A stretch of DNA of 64,000 nucleotides from Leucobacter sp042726155 (GTDB lineage: Bacteria > Actinomycetota > Actinomycetes > Actinomycetales > Microbacteriaceae). Positions within the stretch are counted from its first letter, which is position 1, and the number at the start of each line of letters is the position of its first letter. This document shows positions 52,404 through 61,972 of this stretch, piece after piece. A model generated the notes under the pieces. It saw nothing but the letters and a program-made list of their open reading frames with translations. It was not told where the DNA came from and did no database searches. The stretch covers positions 434,001 through 498,000 of the forward strand of contig NZ_JBHXHV010000001.1 of the NCBI RefSeq assembly GCF_042726155.1. Direction: 5' to 3'. Position numbers and translations under genes: made by a program.

Positions 52404-53558
52404 CTAGCGGCGCTCGTAGCGGCGCGCGCCGCCCTGGATACCGGCGAAGCGGAACGGGGCCTTCGTCACGCGCGGGGTCTCCACGTCGACGTTGCTGGGC
52501 ATCTCACGGGCGTGCAACTCGCGATATTCCGGCACGCTGAGCGGCACGCGAGCGTCGAGCGCCGACGTGAAGTGATCGCTGCGCGACGCGGCGCCGGGCA
52601 GCACGATCCCGGTCAAGAATTCGCTGACGCTGCCCGAGCCGTAACTGAACAGGCCGAGCCGCTTGCCGACGAGATCGGGTTCGTGGTCGAGCACCGATGC
52701 GACGCCCGCGTAGAGCGAGGCGGTGTACGCATTGCCGATGCGCCGATTGTAGATCGCGCCAGCCACGAGGCCGTCGTCGCCGAGATCGACGCCAGTGTGC
52801 TCGCCGAGGCGAGCCTGCGCCTTACGCGCCATCTTCGTGTACGGCTGGTGGTACACGAGGCGGTCGATGTCGGTGATCGCGGGCCCGCCGTGGGCAACCA
52901 GATCGTCCCACGCACCCGTCATAGCGTCGAGGTAGGCCGTGATCGACAGTGCGCCATCGACGATCGCGGTCGACGAATCGTTGGGCCGCCAGAAGTCGTC
53001 GACGTCGTCGGAAAACAGACCCGACGCCGGCTCGATCTCGATCAGCGCGGGGTCGGCCGAGATGAGCATGGCCGCGGCTCCAGCGCCCTGCGTGGGCTCA
53101 CCGGGGGAGTCGAGCGCGTAGCGCGCGACGTCACTCGCGATCACGAGCACGCGCTCGCCGGGGTTGCGCTGCACGAGGCCGACGGCCGCCTGGATGGCAG
53201 CGGTTCCGCCGTAGCAGGCCTGCTTGATCTCGGCGACGCGCACCTGGGGCGGCAGCCCGAGCAGCTTGTGGACGAAGACGCCAGCGGCCTTCGAGTGGTC
53301 GAGGCCAGACTCGGTCGCGAACAGCAGCGTGCGCACGCCTTCGAGGCCATTGCGTTCGAGCAGCGCGAGAGCGGCGGTGGCGCCCATCGTGACGATGTCT
53401 TCGTCGGCGGCGGGAACGCTGAACTCGTCTTGGCCGAGGCCGAGACGGTACTTCGCGGGGTCGACGCCGGTGGTTTCAGCGAGCGTGCCGAGGTCGAGCA
53501 GGTGGTGGGTGCTCGCCAGTTCGATGTCGTGAATGCCGATGGTGGTCTGAGTGGTCAT
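52404..53558 (-). CDS. mvaS: Hydroxymethylglutaryl-CoA synthase
   Basis: A 384-residue thiolase-fold enzyme that joins acetyl-CoA and acetoacetyl-CoA to HMG-CoA. The active cysteine is in IKQACYGGTAAIQAA, the histidine in LVYHQPYTKMARKA, and a conserved FSYGSGSVSEF segment lies near the end. The start is the ATG at 53558, which overlaps the HMG-CoA reductase stop; a longer frame to 53651 lies inside that gene. It is the last gene of the mevalonate operon. Confidence 0.94.
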   Translation of the reverse strand: MTTQTTIGIHDIELASTHHLLDLGTLAETTGVDPAKYRLGLGQDEFSVPAADEDIVTMGATAALALLERNGLEGVRTLLFATESGLDHSKAAGVFVHKLLGLPPQVRVAEIKQACYGGTAAIQAAVGLVQRNPGERVLVIASDVARYALDSPGEPTQGAGAAAMLISADPALIEIEPASGLFSDDVDDFWRPNDSSTAIVDGALSITAYLDAMTGAWDDLVAHGGPAITDIDRLVYHQPYTKMARKAQARLGEHTGVDLGDDGLVAGAIYNRRIGNAYTASLYAGVASVLDHEPDLVGKRLGLFSYGSGSVSEFLTGIVLPGAASRSDHFTSALDARVPLSVPEYRELHAREMPSNVDVETPRVTKAPFRFAGIQGGARRYERR

Positions 53559-54622
53559 ACGTTCGGCGTCTCCTTCCGCTCGATGCGCAGGTGCGCGGCC
53601 ATGAGTTCGCCCGGGTTCGTCTGCGCCGCGATCAGCGACAGCTCTCCGCACAGCACGGTCGCTGCCATGAGTTCAGCGAGTCTACGCGCGTTTTCGCCTG
53701 GTTCCCGATCCTCGCGGCAGCCGATGCGCGTCAGCGCCTCTTCGATGTGCGGCAGATGCTTGCCGTTGCCCACCGTGCCGACGATCAGGTGCGGCACGGT
53801 GCACGAGAAATACAGGCCCTCTGGGCGGTTCTCGGCGTAGGTGATGCCCTGCGATCCCTCGACGATATTTGCGGCGTCTTGACCGGTGGCCAGATAGAAC
53901 CCGAGCAGCATGTTCGCGTAGTGCGCGTTCGCCGAGCGAATCGCTCCGGCGATCGTGCTGCCCACGAGGTTCTTGCGCACGACCATGTCGGTGACGCGCT
54001 GCGCATCGGTGCGCAGGCCGCTTGCGACGAGATCGTGCGGGATCAAGATTTCGGCGACCACACTGCGGCCGCGCCCGAGAATGCCGTTGACCGCCGTCGC
54101 CTTCTTGTCGGAGCAGAAGTTGCCCGAGATCGAGCCGTAGCTCACCTCGAGTCCCCACGACAGGATGCGCTGCATCAGCGCATCGGCCGCGTTCGTGACC
54201 ATGTTGTGGCCCGATGCGTCGCCGGTCGTGAACGCGAAGCGCACGAAGAGCAGATTGCCGACGATCTCGGGGTGCGCCTCAATCAGCTTCGCGTGGCGGC
54301 TGCCGGCGGTGACGACCTCCTGTAGCTCGGCGAAGCGTTCCGCGATCGTCTGCGCCACCATTTGTGCGCCGACGGCGCCCGCGGCGGTGAAGAGCACGGA
54401 GCGAGTCATGCGTTCGCCGGTGATGACGGTGCGGATGCCCCCCTCGACGGCGCGCGAGACGCGAGCGCCGCGGCCGACCGACGGCCAGAGCGGGGTCTCG
54501 TAGGTGGCGAGCGGGACCGAGATTTCGCCGCTGACCGACGATCCGGTGATCCGAATCGGGCCGACCCAGCTGGTGGGAATCTCGGTGACGGTCTCGCGGT
54601 GGACCTGTTCGGGAACGCTCAT
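53555..54622 (-). CDS. mvaA: Hydroxymethylglutaryl-CoA reductase
   Basis: A 355-residue reductase that converts HMG-CoA to mevalonate. The catalytic motifs are FRF-type TTGDASGHNMVTNA (NADPH side), FCSDKKATAVNGILGRG with the conserved Asp-Lys-Lys, and GQDAANIVEGSQG. It resembles the class I-like enzymes of Streptomyces. The start is the ATG at 54622 behind GAAGGAAG. It lies 58 bp after fni and is coupled to the synthase gene. Confidence 0.94.
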   Translation of the reverse strand: MSVPEQVHRETVTEIPTSWVGPIRITGSSVSGEISVPLATYETPLWPSVGRGARVSRAVEGGIRTVITGERMTRSVLFTAAGAVGAQMVAQTIAERFAELQEVVTAGSRHAKLIEAHPEIVGNLLFVRFAFTTGDASGHNMVTNAADALMQRILSWGLEVSYGSISGNFCSDKKATAVNGILGRGRSVVAEILIPHDLVASGLRTDAQRVTDMVVRKNLVGSTIAGAIRSANAHYANMLLGFYLATGQDAANIVEGSQGITYAENRPEGLYFSCTVPHLIVGTVGNGKHLPHIEEALTRIGCREDREPGENARRLAELMAATVLCGELSLIAAQTNPGELMAAHLRIERKETPNV

Positions 54623-54680
54623 GGCTTCCTTCGTGAGTGAGAGGGCAGGATCAGCGCGAAGCCGATATGACGGGTCGTGG

Positions 54681-55811
54681 TCATGCGCGCGGCCGCTCCG
54701 AGCGGAGGGCGAGGGCACCGAGGTCTACACCGCGATCGGCGCAAAACTCTCGCAGCCGGCCACGCAGAATAAGGTCGGTGGCGAGCAGCTCGTCGCGGGT
54801 CGCGGCGCCGAGCAGCGCGTAGATCGCGCGGGTGCGCAGCTTCCAGTCGTCGACGAGGGCCACGAGGCGCTCGGCGCCTCCGGCCTCACCGTCGCTACCA
54901 ATCGCGGCGAGGAACGTACCGGCGACGCCTACCGCCTGGGCGCCGGAGGCCAGCGCCTTCACGACGTCGAGCGGTGTGCGCACCCCGCCTGAGGCCAGCA
55001 GCGTGGGCGCCGGGTGCGGAGCGTCGAGCAGGCACGCGAGCGCCGACTGGCCGAAGCCGGTGAGCATGGCGTATTCACCGGCAACGCGGCGCGCATTCTC
55101 GATCTGCAAGAAGTCGGTGCCGCCGCGCCCGCTGACGTCGGCGATGGTGACGCCGATGTCGGCGAGCCGACGCAGCGCGCCGCGGCTCAGGCCGAAGCCA
55201 ACCTCTTTGACGATCACGGGCACGGGCGAGGCGGCAGCGAGCTGTTCGACCGAAGTGATCCACGCCGAGAAATCGCGGGATCCCTCGGGCATCGCCGTCT
55301 CTTGCACCGCGTTCACGTGCACCTGCAGCGCGTTCGCGCCGAGCAGTTCGACGGCGCGCGGCGCGTCTGAAGCCGGCCTGCCGACGCCGAGGTTCGCCAT
55401 CACGAAACCGTCTGGGTTCTCCTCGCGGATCACCGCGAACCCGCGCGCGGCGTCGGCGTCGTCGAGCGCGACCGACACCGAACCGCACGCCATCGGCAGA
55501 CCGGTCTCGCGCGCCGCGATCGCGAGTTCGCGGTTGATGCGCGTGGTGCGCGCGGTGCCGCCGGTCATGCCGTTCACGTAGAACGGGGTTTCCCAGTGCC
55601 ACTCTCCCGCGGCGTGCTGCGGGCCCGCGCCGAACGCGATGCCGACGCCCAGGTCGACGCGTTCCGCGTCGACGCCCGCGAGCGCCTGGTGCACGAAGTC
55701 GAGATCGTCGAACTCGTTGTGAGCGCCGCCGCCGCGCTGGCTCAGCGCAAGATCAACGTGCTCGTCTTTGCGCGCTGCGCGCGCATCGCCCGTACCGAGA
55801 TCAGAATGCAT
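54681..55811 (-). CDS. fni: Type 2 isopentenyl-diphosphate isomerase
   Basis: A 376-residue FMN enzyme that interconverts IPP and DMAPP. RKDEHVDLAL at the N-terminus, FYVNGMTGGT, QVHVNAVQETAMPEGSRDF, VIVKEVGFGLS and SGRGGTDF are family blocks; LLASGGVRTPLDVVKALASGA binds the FMN phosphate. The start is the ATG at 55811, overlapping the phosphomevalonate kinase stop by 11 bp. The frame continues far upstream but is then the shadow of that gene. Confidence 0.94.
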   Translation of the reverse strand: MHSDLGTGDARAARKDEHVDLALSQRGGGAHNEFDDLDFVHQALAGVDAERVDLGVGIAFGAGPQHAAGEWHWETPFYVNGMTGGTARTTRINRELAIAARETGLPMACGSVSVALDDADAARGFAVIREENPDGFVMANLGVGRPASDAPRAVELLGANALQVHVNAVQETAMPEGSRDFSAWITSVEQLAAASPVPVIVKEVGFGLSRGALRRLADIGVTIADVSGRGGTDFLQIENARRVAGEYAMLTGFGQSALACLLDAPHPAPTLLASGGVRTPLDVVKALASGAQAVGVAGTFLAAIGSDGEAGGAERLVALVDDWKLRTRAIYALLGAATRDELLATDLILRGRLREFCADRGVDLGALALRSERPRA

Positions 55812-56895
55812 CGACGCCTCCTGAGGCGGGGTGCGGCGCGAGGCTGAGGCGGCGAATATCGTTCGCCTCCCACTCGCGCAAGATGGGGTCGGTCGCGAGT
55901 TCCGCGCCCGCCAGCACGATACCGCAGTCGCCGCCGCCGGCGCCCGACGGCTTGCCGGATGCCCCGTGCCGCTCCGCGATGTCGCAGAGCGCCTGCAGCT
56001 GCGGGGTCTCGATCGTGATGCCCGACGAGGCACTCAGCCGCTGCAGCACGCGGCGCGCGCGCCCGATGACCGGCTCGGCGCCGGTGCCGTGGTGTTCGAA
56101 CGCGGCAACGAGCGCGTCGACGCAGCTGCGGCTGTCGTCGATGAACGCGGGGTAAGGCGGCAGCGGTGTGCGTGCATCGCCAGCGCGTACCTGTTCGACG
56201 AGGCGCTCGGTCGACGCCGGCGATCCGGTCCAGCCGACGAGTAGCTGCAGGGCGTCGGGGTGCGCGAGGCGCGTGACGCCGCTGCCCGCCCACTCCTGGC
56301 TCGCGGCGAGCGTCGCCGCGACGCCGTGCACGGAGCGGTGCACGCGCAGAGCGCCGCGGTCGGGCGACGCGTAGCGGATCCACCCGCCGAAGGTGCTGGC
56401 CGCGAGGTCGCCGCCCGAGGCCGTCGGGGCGACCTCGATGGTCGCGAGCAGCGCCAGTTTGAAGCGCTCGCTGCGAGTGAGATCAAGCCCGTAGAACTCG
56501 TTCAGCGCGGCGACGACGGCGACGGTGACCGCGGCAGACGAGCCGAGGCCGAACTTGCGGCCGCTCACGTCGTCGAGCTCGCTGCCGATGTCGAGATCGT
56601 AGTAGCGGGGCGGCAGGCTGAGCTCGGAGCGCAGCTGTTCGACCGCGGTGATCGCCGCGAACACGTAGTCGTAGGGCTGGTGTTCGAGCACAATGCGATC
56701 GCTCGCCTCGTCGCGCACCCACACGAGCGGAGACCGGCCGTAGGCGCTCGATCGCACGCGCCCGACCTCGGATCCCTCGGTCAGCTGCACCGTGATGTAG
56801 CGGTCGACGGCGACGATCACCGCGGGCTGCCCGGGGTCAACGACGGCGTATTCGCCGGCGATGTAGAGCTTTCCGGGCGCCCGCTGCTCGATCAC
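55801..56895 (-). CDS. Phosphomevalonate kinase
   Basis: A 364-residue GHMP kinase that phosphorylates mevalonate-5-phosphate. RAPGKLYIAGEYAVV at the start and FGLGSSAAVTVAV (ATP loop, about residue 118) are typical, with GAGGGDCGIVL near the end. The start is the GTG at 56895, which overlaps the TGA of mvaD (GTGA). Position in the operon and the family pattern agree. Confidence 0.92.
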   Translation of the reverse strand: MIEQRAPGKLYIAGEYAVVDPGQPAVIVAVDRYITVQLTEGSEVGRVRSSAYGRSPLVWVRDEASDRIVLEHQPYDYVFAAITAVEQLRSELSLPPRYYDLDIGSELDDVSGRKFGLGSSAAVTVAVVAALNEFYGLDLTRSERFKLALLATIEVAPTASGGDLAASTFGGWIRYASPDRGALRVHRSVHGVAATLAASQEWAGSGVTRLAHPDALQLLVGWTGSPASTERLVEQVRAGDARTPLPPYPAFIDDSRSCVDALVAAFEHHGTGAEPVIGRARRVLQRLSASSGITIETPQLQALCDIAERHGASGKPSGAGGGDCGIVLAGAELATDPILREWEANDIRRLSLAPHPASGGVDAF

Positions 56896-57854
56896 GCGAT
56901 CGCCTCGATCAGTTCGGCGCCCGCGCCCGGCCCCACGAGGCGCACCGAGCCGAAGCCCTGCAGCGCGTTGCACAGTTCTTCGGCCTGCTCAGGGCGCACG
57001 ATCACGGCGACGTTGGGGCCGGCGTCCGCCGTCGAGTAGGCGTCGAGCCCCTGATCGCGCAGCGCGGCAACGGCGTCGAAGACCGCGATGCTCGTCGGTG
57101 CGAGGTACCGGATGGGCGGGTCGCACGACTGAATGACGGCGTGCATGCGCAGCGCGTGCGATTCAGTGATGCGGCCAACGCGCGTGAAGTCGTCAGCTGC
57201 GCAAGCCTCGATCATCGCGGCGAGCGACTCCTCCGTCGAGGTGATCCAGGCTGGGAAGAACGGCGAGGTGAGCGCCGAGCGGCGCATCGCGGCGCGACTC
57301 GAGACGGCCTTCTGCGCGGTGTCGACGGTCACGATCACCATGCGCATGTCGGGGCCAGCGACGGGTTCGGCGAATGACTGGGCGTCATCGCCTGCGTGCC
57401 AGACTGCGAGGCCGTCAATGAGGCTGCGCGACGCGGATCCGGATCCCCGGCGCGCGAGCCGGCTCAGGTCTGCGCGATCGAGGTCGAGTCCGTACGCGCT
57501 CGCGGCCGCCGTGGCGAGCGCCGCGAATCCCGACGCCGACGATGCGAGGCCCGCACCGGTGGGCGCCTCGTTTGTCGAGACGACGCTCGCGCGGGTCTCG
57601 GAACCGGCGAGTTCGCGCACGCGATCGAGAAACCGGGTGACCCGGCCCGTCGCATCAGCTGAGGCGACGGCGCCGTTCAGACTGAATGCGTCGAACTCCG
57701 CCCCCTCGTCGAGCGCGACGGTCGTCGTGGTGGGGAGCGCATCGAGCGTCAGTGACAGGCTGCCAGCGACGGGCAAAATGAGGTTCTCGTCTTGCTTGCC
57801 CCAGTATTTGACCAGGGCGATATTGGGGAATGCGCGAGCGGTTGCGGTCGTCAT
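56892..57854 (-). CDS. mvaD: Diphosphomevalonate decarboxylase
   Basis: A 320-residue GHMP enzyme that makes IPP from diphosphomevalonate. NIALVKYWGKQDENLILPVAGSLS at the start is the strong family signature, with GLASSASGFAALATAA as the ATP loop and GSASRSLIDGLAVW later. It is coupled to mvk by an ATGA overlap. Its length matches bacterial members. Confidence 0.95.
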   Translation of the reverse strand: MTTATARAFPNIALVKYWGKQDENLILPVAGSLSLTLDALPTTTTVALDEGAEFDAFSLNGAVASADATGRVTRFLDRVRELAGSETRASVVSTNEAPTGAGLASSASGFAALATAAASAYGLDLDRADLSRLARRGSGSASRSLIDGLAVWHAGDDAQSFAEPVAGPDMRMVIVTVDTAQKAVSSRAAMRRSALTSPFFPAWITSTEESLAAMIEACAADDFTRVGRITESHALRMHAVIQSCDPPIRYLAPTSIAVFDAVAALRDQGLDAYSTADAGPNVAVIVRPEQAEELCNALQGFGSVRLVGPGAGAELIEAIA

Positions 57855-58873
57855 GCGGCGGGAACCTCCACGGTCCAGGTGCGTTCGGCACCGGCGAGGC
57901 GCATGGCGGCGCCGATCTCGTCGGCGTGTGCGTCGGAATCGGCGACCGCGATGACGCAGCCCCCGAGCCCGCCGCCGGTGAGCTTCGCGCCCGCTGCGCC
58001 CGCGGCGCAGGCAGCAGCGACAATGGCATCGAGTCGTTCGGAGCTGACGCCAACGCGATGCAGGATCGAGTGGGCCTCGCTCATCGCGGCACCGACAGCG
58101 GTGCGATCGCCCGAGGCGAGGTCGGCGATCGAGTGCTCCGCAATCTCGGCGAGGCGTGAGAGCAGCGCATCGGTCGCTTCAGGCTCGCGCTCGCGCAGGG
58201 CCTGCACCGAACCGACGGCCTGCGCGGTAGAACCGGGGTGCCCGGTGTCGGCAAACGCAAGAATCAGGGGTGCACCAATGTGGATCGGCGCGACCGCTCC
58301 CCGATTGAAGCGAATTGCGCCCGTTGCGGCGACCGTGCGTGCGTCGATGCCGCTCGGCTTGCCGTGCGCCACGCGCTCGGACGTCTGAATCAGGTCGAAC
58401 AGCGTCTCGCTGTCGAGCTCTGTGCCAGCGAGGTCAAAAGCTGCCCGGGCGATTGCCGCCGCGACGGCCGCGCTTGACCCCAGCCCGCGCTCGTGCGGGA
58501 TCGAGCTGGTGATCGTGACGACGGCGCCGCCCTCGGTTTCGTGTGCGAGGCCCGCAAGCCCGGCGCGCTCAAGCGACGCCTTTATGGCGGTGACCACGGG
58601 CGCGAGCCGCGCTGGCGCGCCGTCGACTGGGCCGGTGTAGAGCGAGCTGGCGATCCCGAGCCCCGGCGGGCCGGCCTCGATGATGGCCTCCGCAGTGAGG
58701 CTGTCGACCGGGATCGCGATGGCGGGAGCGCCGTAGACGACCGCGTGCTCGCCGAACAGAATTGCTTTTGCGTGGGCGATGCCGACCCCGCGGCGCGCGT
58801 CTGCTCCTGGCTCCGAAACCGGGGCCGCCTGAGAGGCGCGCGACTCGGCGTGGGGGGTCTGGGACATTCGCAT
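57851..58873 (-). CDS. mvk: Mevalonate kinase
   Basis: A 340-residue GHMP kinase. AHAKAILFGEHAVVYGAPAIAIPV, ERGLGSSAAVAAAIARAAFD and TGGGLGGCVIAVADS are the three family motifs. ATG codons at 58873 and 58867 are both possible starts; neither has a well-spaced ribosome site, so the exact N-terminus is uncertain. It is the first gene of the mevalonate operon and divergent from an ABC exporter. The 271-bp gap should hold the operon promoter. Confidence 0.93.
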   Translation of the reverse strand: MRMSQTPHAESRASQAAPVSEPGADARRGVGIAHAKAILFGEHAVVYGAPAIAIPVDSLTAEAIIEAGPPGLGIASSLYTGPVDGAPARLAPVVTAIKASLERAGLAGLAHETEGGAVVTITSSIPHERGLGSSAAVAAAIARAAFDLAGTELDSETLFDLIQTSERVAHGKPSGIDARTVAATGAIRFNRGAVAPIHIGAPLILAFADTGHPGSTAQAVGSVQALREREPEATDALLSRLAEIAEHSIADLASGDRTAVGAAMSEAHSILHRVGVSSERLDAIVAAACAAGAAGAKLTGGGLGGCVIAVADSDAHADEIGAAMRLAGAERTWTVEVPAA

Positions 58874-59144
58874 CCGTTTCGGTTGGCTCCCGGGGCGAAA
58901 TCCGCGCTCGGGCACGCGTGTAGAGGGCCGGACACCCCCGTCCCCTGCACGTCAGATCTCTTAGGGTATGCCGATCTGGCTGAAGATGCGACCTGGCGCG
59001 GCTGCCTCGCGCGCGGCGCGTGTCAATGAAAGTCCCGGTCGCGGTGCCGTTCTGCTCGCAAATCAGCTGTCGGCGGACGGGCAGGGGTTGCGCCGCAGGG
59101 GAAATTGGCGCCGAGTGTCGCCCCGGAGCGCTATTCTCCGAAGC

Positions 59145-61019
59145 ATGAGTATGGGTGGCGGGCCGGTCGGCCGCGGATCCCGGATCTCGGCCGGCGATGC
59201 CGATTTGCAGCGCAAGCTCAATCGTGACGCTCCTGCCGTGGCCGGGCTCGGGCGTCGCATTGCCGCGCTGTTTCGCCCGTACCGGCCGCAGCTGGTCGCA
59301 ATTGTGACGCTGGTGCTGGTGTCGGCGGCGCTCGCGATTCTGCCGCCGCTGCTGACGCAGCGGGTGTTCGATGATGGCCTGTTCCCGCTCGATGGCGGCG
59401 GCCCGCAGCTGCACGTGCTCGCGTGGCTCGTCGGGGCGATGGTGGCCGTCTACATCTTCTCGGCGGGGCTCGGGATCGTGCAGACCCTGTTCACGGCGCG
59501 CGTCGGTAACCGGGTGATGGGGGATCTCAGGGTGCGACTCTTCGCGCACCTGCAATCCATGGAGCTCGGCTTTTTCACGCGGACGAAGACCGGTGTGATC
59601 CAGTCGCGGTTGCAGAACGACGTCGGCGGCGTCGCGAACGTGCTGACGAACACCGTGTCGAACATCATCGGCAACACCGTGACGGTCGTCGCCGCGATTG
59701 TCGCAATGCTACTGCTGAGCTGGCAGCTGACGCTGATCGCCGTGGTCGTGATGCCGGTGCTCGTGCTCGCGCAGCGCCGCGTCGGTCAGATTCGGGCAAA
59801 GATTGCCGGGCGCACCCAGGAGTCGCTCTCCGAGATGAGCGCGATCACGCAGGAGGCGCTGTCGATCTCCGGTGTGCTGCTCGCGAAGACGTATTCGCGT
59901 CAGGGCACGGAAACCGAGCGGTACGCGGCCGAGAATCGCAATCAGATCGACCTGCAGGTGCGGCAGACGATGAGCGGACAGCTGTTCTTTGCGCTCGTGC
60001 AGGTGTTTCTCTCGGCCGTGCCCGCGATCGTCTACCTGATCTCGGGCTGGCTCATAACGCGCGGGCAGAGCGAGGGGTTTGATCCGGGAATCACCGCCGG
60101 CACCATCGTCGCGTTCACCACCGTGCAGTCGCGACTCCTCTTCCCGCTCGTCGCCCTGATGCGGATCGCGCTCGACCTGCAGACCTCGCAGGCGCTGTTC
60201 GCCCGCATCTTCGAATACCTCGACCTGAAGCCGGCGATTGTCGATGCGCCCGACGCGCGAGAACCGTCCGACGAGCCCGGGCAGGCGGGGCGCATCACAT
60301 TCTCTGAGGTGTCGTTCCGCTACCCCGACGCCGGTCCGGGCGACCGGCCGACGCTCGACGCCGTGTCGTTTCACGTGGAACCGGGGGAGTTCGTTGCGTT
60401 CGTCGGGGCGTCAGGATCGGGCAAGACGACGATCGGCTCGCTCATTCCCCGCCTGTACGACGCGACCGGCGGCACCGTGCGCTACGGCGACGACGACGTG
60501 CGCGAGCTGAGCCAGGAGGCGCTGATGGATCGCATCGGCGTCGTCACTCAGGAGCCCTACCTCTTTCACGCGACGATTCTCGCGAATCTGCAGTACGCGA
60601 AACCCGACGCGACGTTCGAGGAAGTGCAGGCCGCCGCGCGGCTCGCGAACATCCACGACACGATCGTGAGTTTCGCGGACGGCTACGAGACCGTCGTCGG
60701 CGAGCGCGGATACCGGCTGTCGGGCGGTGAGAAGCAGCGCATCGCGATCGCCCGCGTCCTGCTGAAGAACCCCCGCGTGCTTGTGCTCGATGAAGCGACG
60801 AGCGCGCTCGACACGGTGAATGAGCGCATCGTGCAGCACGCTCTTGAAGACGCCCGCAGTGGGCGCACCACCATCGCGATCGCCCACCGACTCTCGACGA
60901 TCGTCGACGCCGACCGTATCTATGTCGTCGGCGCTGGCCGCATCCTGGAGCACGGCTCACACGACGAGTTGCTCGCGCTCGGCGGCGCCTACGCGGAACT
61001 CTACGACCAACAGCAGTAG
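59145..61019 (+). CDS. ABC exporter, fused membrane and ATPase domains
   Basis: A 624-residue half-transporter with six helices (about residues 40-330), then an ATPase: Walker A GASGSGKTT, LSGGEKQRIAIA and VLVLDEATSALD. It is of the MsbA/LmrA-like multidrug or lipid exporter type and probably acts as a homodimer. The start is the ATG at 59145 (MSMGGGPVG); the in-frame ATG at 58968 adds 59 residues without family resemblance. It is divergent from mvk; no functional link to isoprenoids is evident. Confidence 0.9.
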   Translation: MSMGGGPVGRGSRISAGDADLQRKLNRDAPAVAGLGRRIAALFRPYRPQLVAIVTLVLVSAALAILPPLLTQRVFDDGLFPLDGGGPQLHVLAWLVGAMVAVYIFSAGLGIVQTLFTARVGNRVMGDLRVRLFAHLQSMELGFFTRTKTGVIQSRLQNDVGGVANVLTNTVSNIIGNTVTVVAAIVAMLLLSWQLTLIAVVVMPVLVLAQRRVGQIRAKIAGRTQESLSEMSAITQEALSISGVLLAKTYSRQGTETERYAAENRNQIDLQVRQTMSGQLFFALVQVFLSAVPAIVYLISGWLITRGQSEGFDPGITAGTIVAFTTVQSRLLFPLVALMRIALDLQTSQALFARIFEYLDLKPAIVDAPDAREPSDEPGQAGRITFSEVSFRYPDAGPGDRPTLDAVSFHVEPGEFVAFVGASGSGKTTIGSLIPRLYDATGGTVRYGDDDVRELSQEALMDRIGVVTQEPYLFHATILANLQYAKPDATFEEVQAAARLANIHDTIVSFADGYETVVGERGYRLSGGEKQRIAIARVLLKNPRVLVLDEATSALDTVNERIVQHALEDARSGRTTIAIAHRLSTIVDADRIYVVGAGRILEHGSHDELLALGGAYAELYDQQQ

Positions 61020-61037
61020 GTGGTTGGTTGCGGTCGG

Positions 61038-61136
61038 CCACCCTCCGCCACCCTCCGCCACCCTCCGCCACCCTCTGGCGAGCGGGGTAACTTGTGGGGC
61101 GTGTCGCGGCCGCAACACGCCCCACAAGTTACCCCG
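61038..61136. repeat. Palindromic repeat family A, copy 4, with 10-bp tandem repeat
   Basis: The left arm 61083-61106 (CGGGGTAACTTGTGGGGCGT...) pairs with 61113-61136 at 23 of 24 positions around a 6-nt loop. Just upstream, CCACCCTCCG is repeated three times, with a fourth copy ending CTG (61038-61077). It starts 64 bp after the ABC exporter stop. Confidence 0.8.
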
Positions 61137-61198
61137 CTGGAGGTTTGTCGCGGTGGTGAGCGCCGATCGGGGTTGCCGGGAGCTGGAATACTGGGTGC

Positions 61199-61852
61199 AT
61201 GACGTCGAGCTCACGCCTGCCGCACCTGGTGCGGGGGAGTAGCGCGGCGTCCATCGCCACGTTTGCCGCGTTGCTCGCTCACGTCGCCGGGGGCGGCGCG
61301 CTTCCCGGGCTCGTCGGTATCGCGGCTCCGCTGATCCTGTCGTTGCTCGTCTGCACACTGCTCGCCGGGCGCACGCTGTCGCTGACGCGCCTGTCGATTT
61401 CGGTCGTGCTGAGCCAGACGCTCTTCCACGGACTGTTCGTGCTCGGCGCGCAGCCGGGCGCGACAGGGCAAGCACCGCCCGCCGGGGGCGCGGCACATGA
61501 CCACGCGAGCATGATGCTCGCGGTCACGAGCGACGGATCCGGCACCGCAACCGCGCTTGCCGCACAGGTGCAGGCCGACCCGCTGATGTGGGGCTCCCAC
61601 CTCATTGCGGCATTGCTGACCGTCGCGTTTCTGCACCGCGGCGAACGCGCGATTCGCTGGCTCCACGACCTGTCGCAGCGCATGCTCGCCTGGCTGGGCC
61701 TGCGATCGCTGACCGCCCGTCTCGTGCCACTCGGCACGGTGGCCCCGCGATCCGGAATCGTTCGAACTCCCGCCTGGTCGGTGATCGGTCGCATTATCGC
61801 GACAGCCCAGCCACGGCGCGGGCCGCCGATGGCGGCACGGCTCGCTCCCTGA
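61199..61852 (+). CDS. Hypothetical membrane protein, possibly metal-linked
   Basis: A 217-residue protein with three to five membrane helices. A histidine-containing loop (GGAAHDHASMMLAV, about residues 98-111) is Met/His-rich and faces outward by the positive-inside rule. The C-terminal 50 residues are basic and cytoplasmic. No family is recognised. It lies 120 bp before a PCu(A)C-type copper chaperone, so a copper role is plausible but not shown. Confidence 0.7.
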   Translation: MTSSSRLPHLVRGSSAASIATFAALLAHVAGGGALPGLVGIAAPLILSLLVCTLLAGRTLSLTRLSISVVLSQTLFHGLFVLGAQPGATGQAPPAGGAAHDHASMMLAVTSDGSGTATALAAQVQADPLMWGSHLIAALLTVAFLHRGERAIRWLHDLSQRMLAWLGLRSLTARLVPLGTVAPRSGIVRTPAWSVIGRIIATAQPRRGPPMAARLAP

Positions 61853-61972
61853 GCCACATTCTCGTCGCAGCGGCGTCTCGCCTCTGCCCTTTTCTTGACC
61901 GAGCCGCCACTGCGCGGCCGGACGGTTCGTGGTGCGCCGCGAACCACACACCTCTGCCCGAAAGGCACACCC

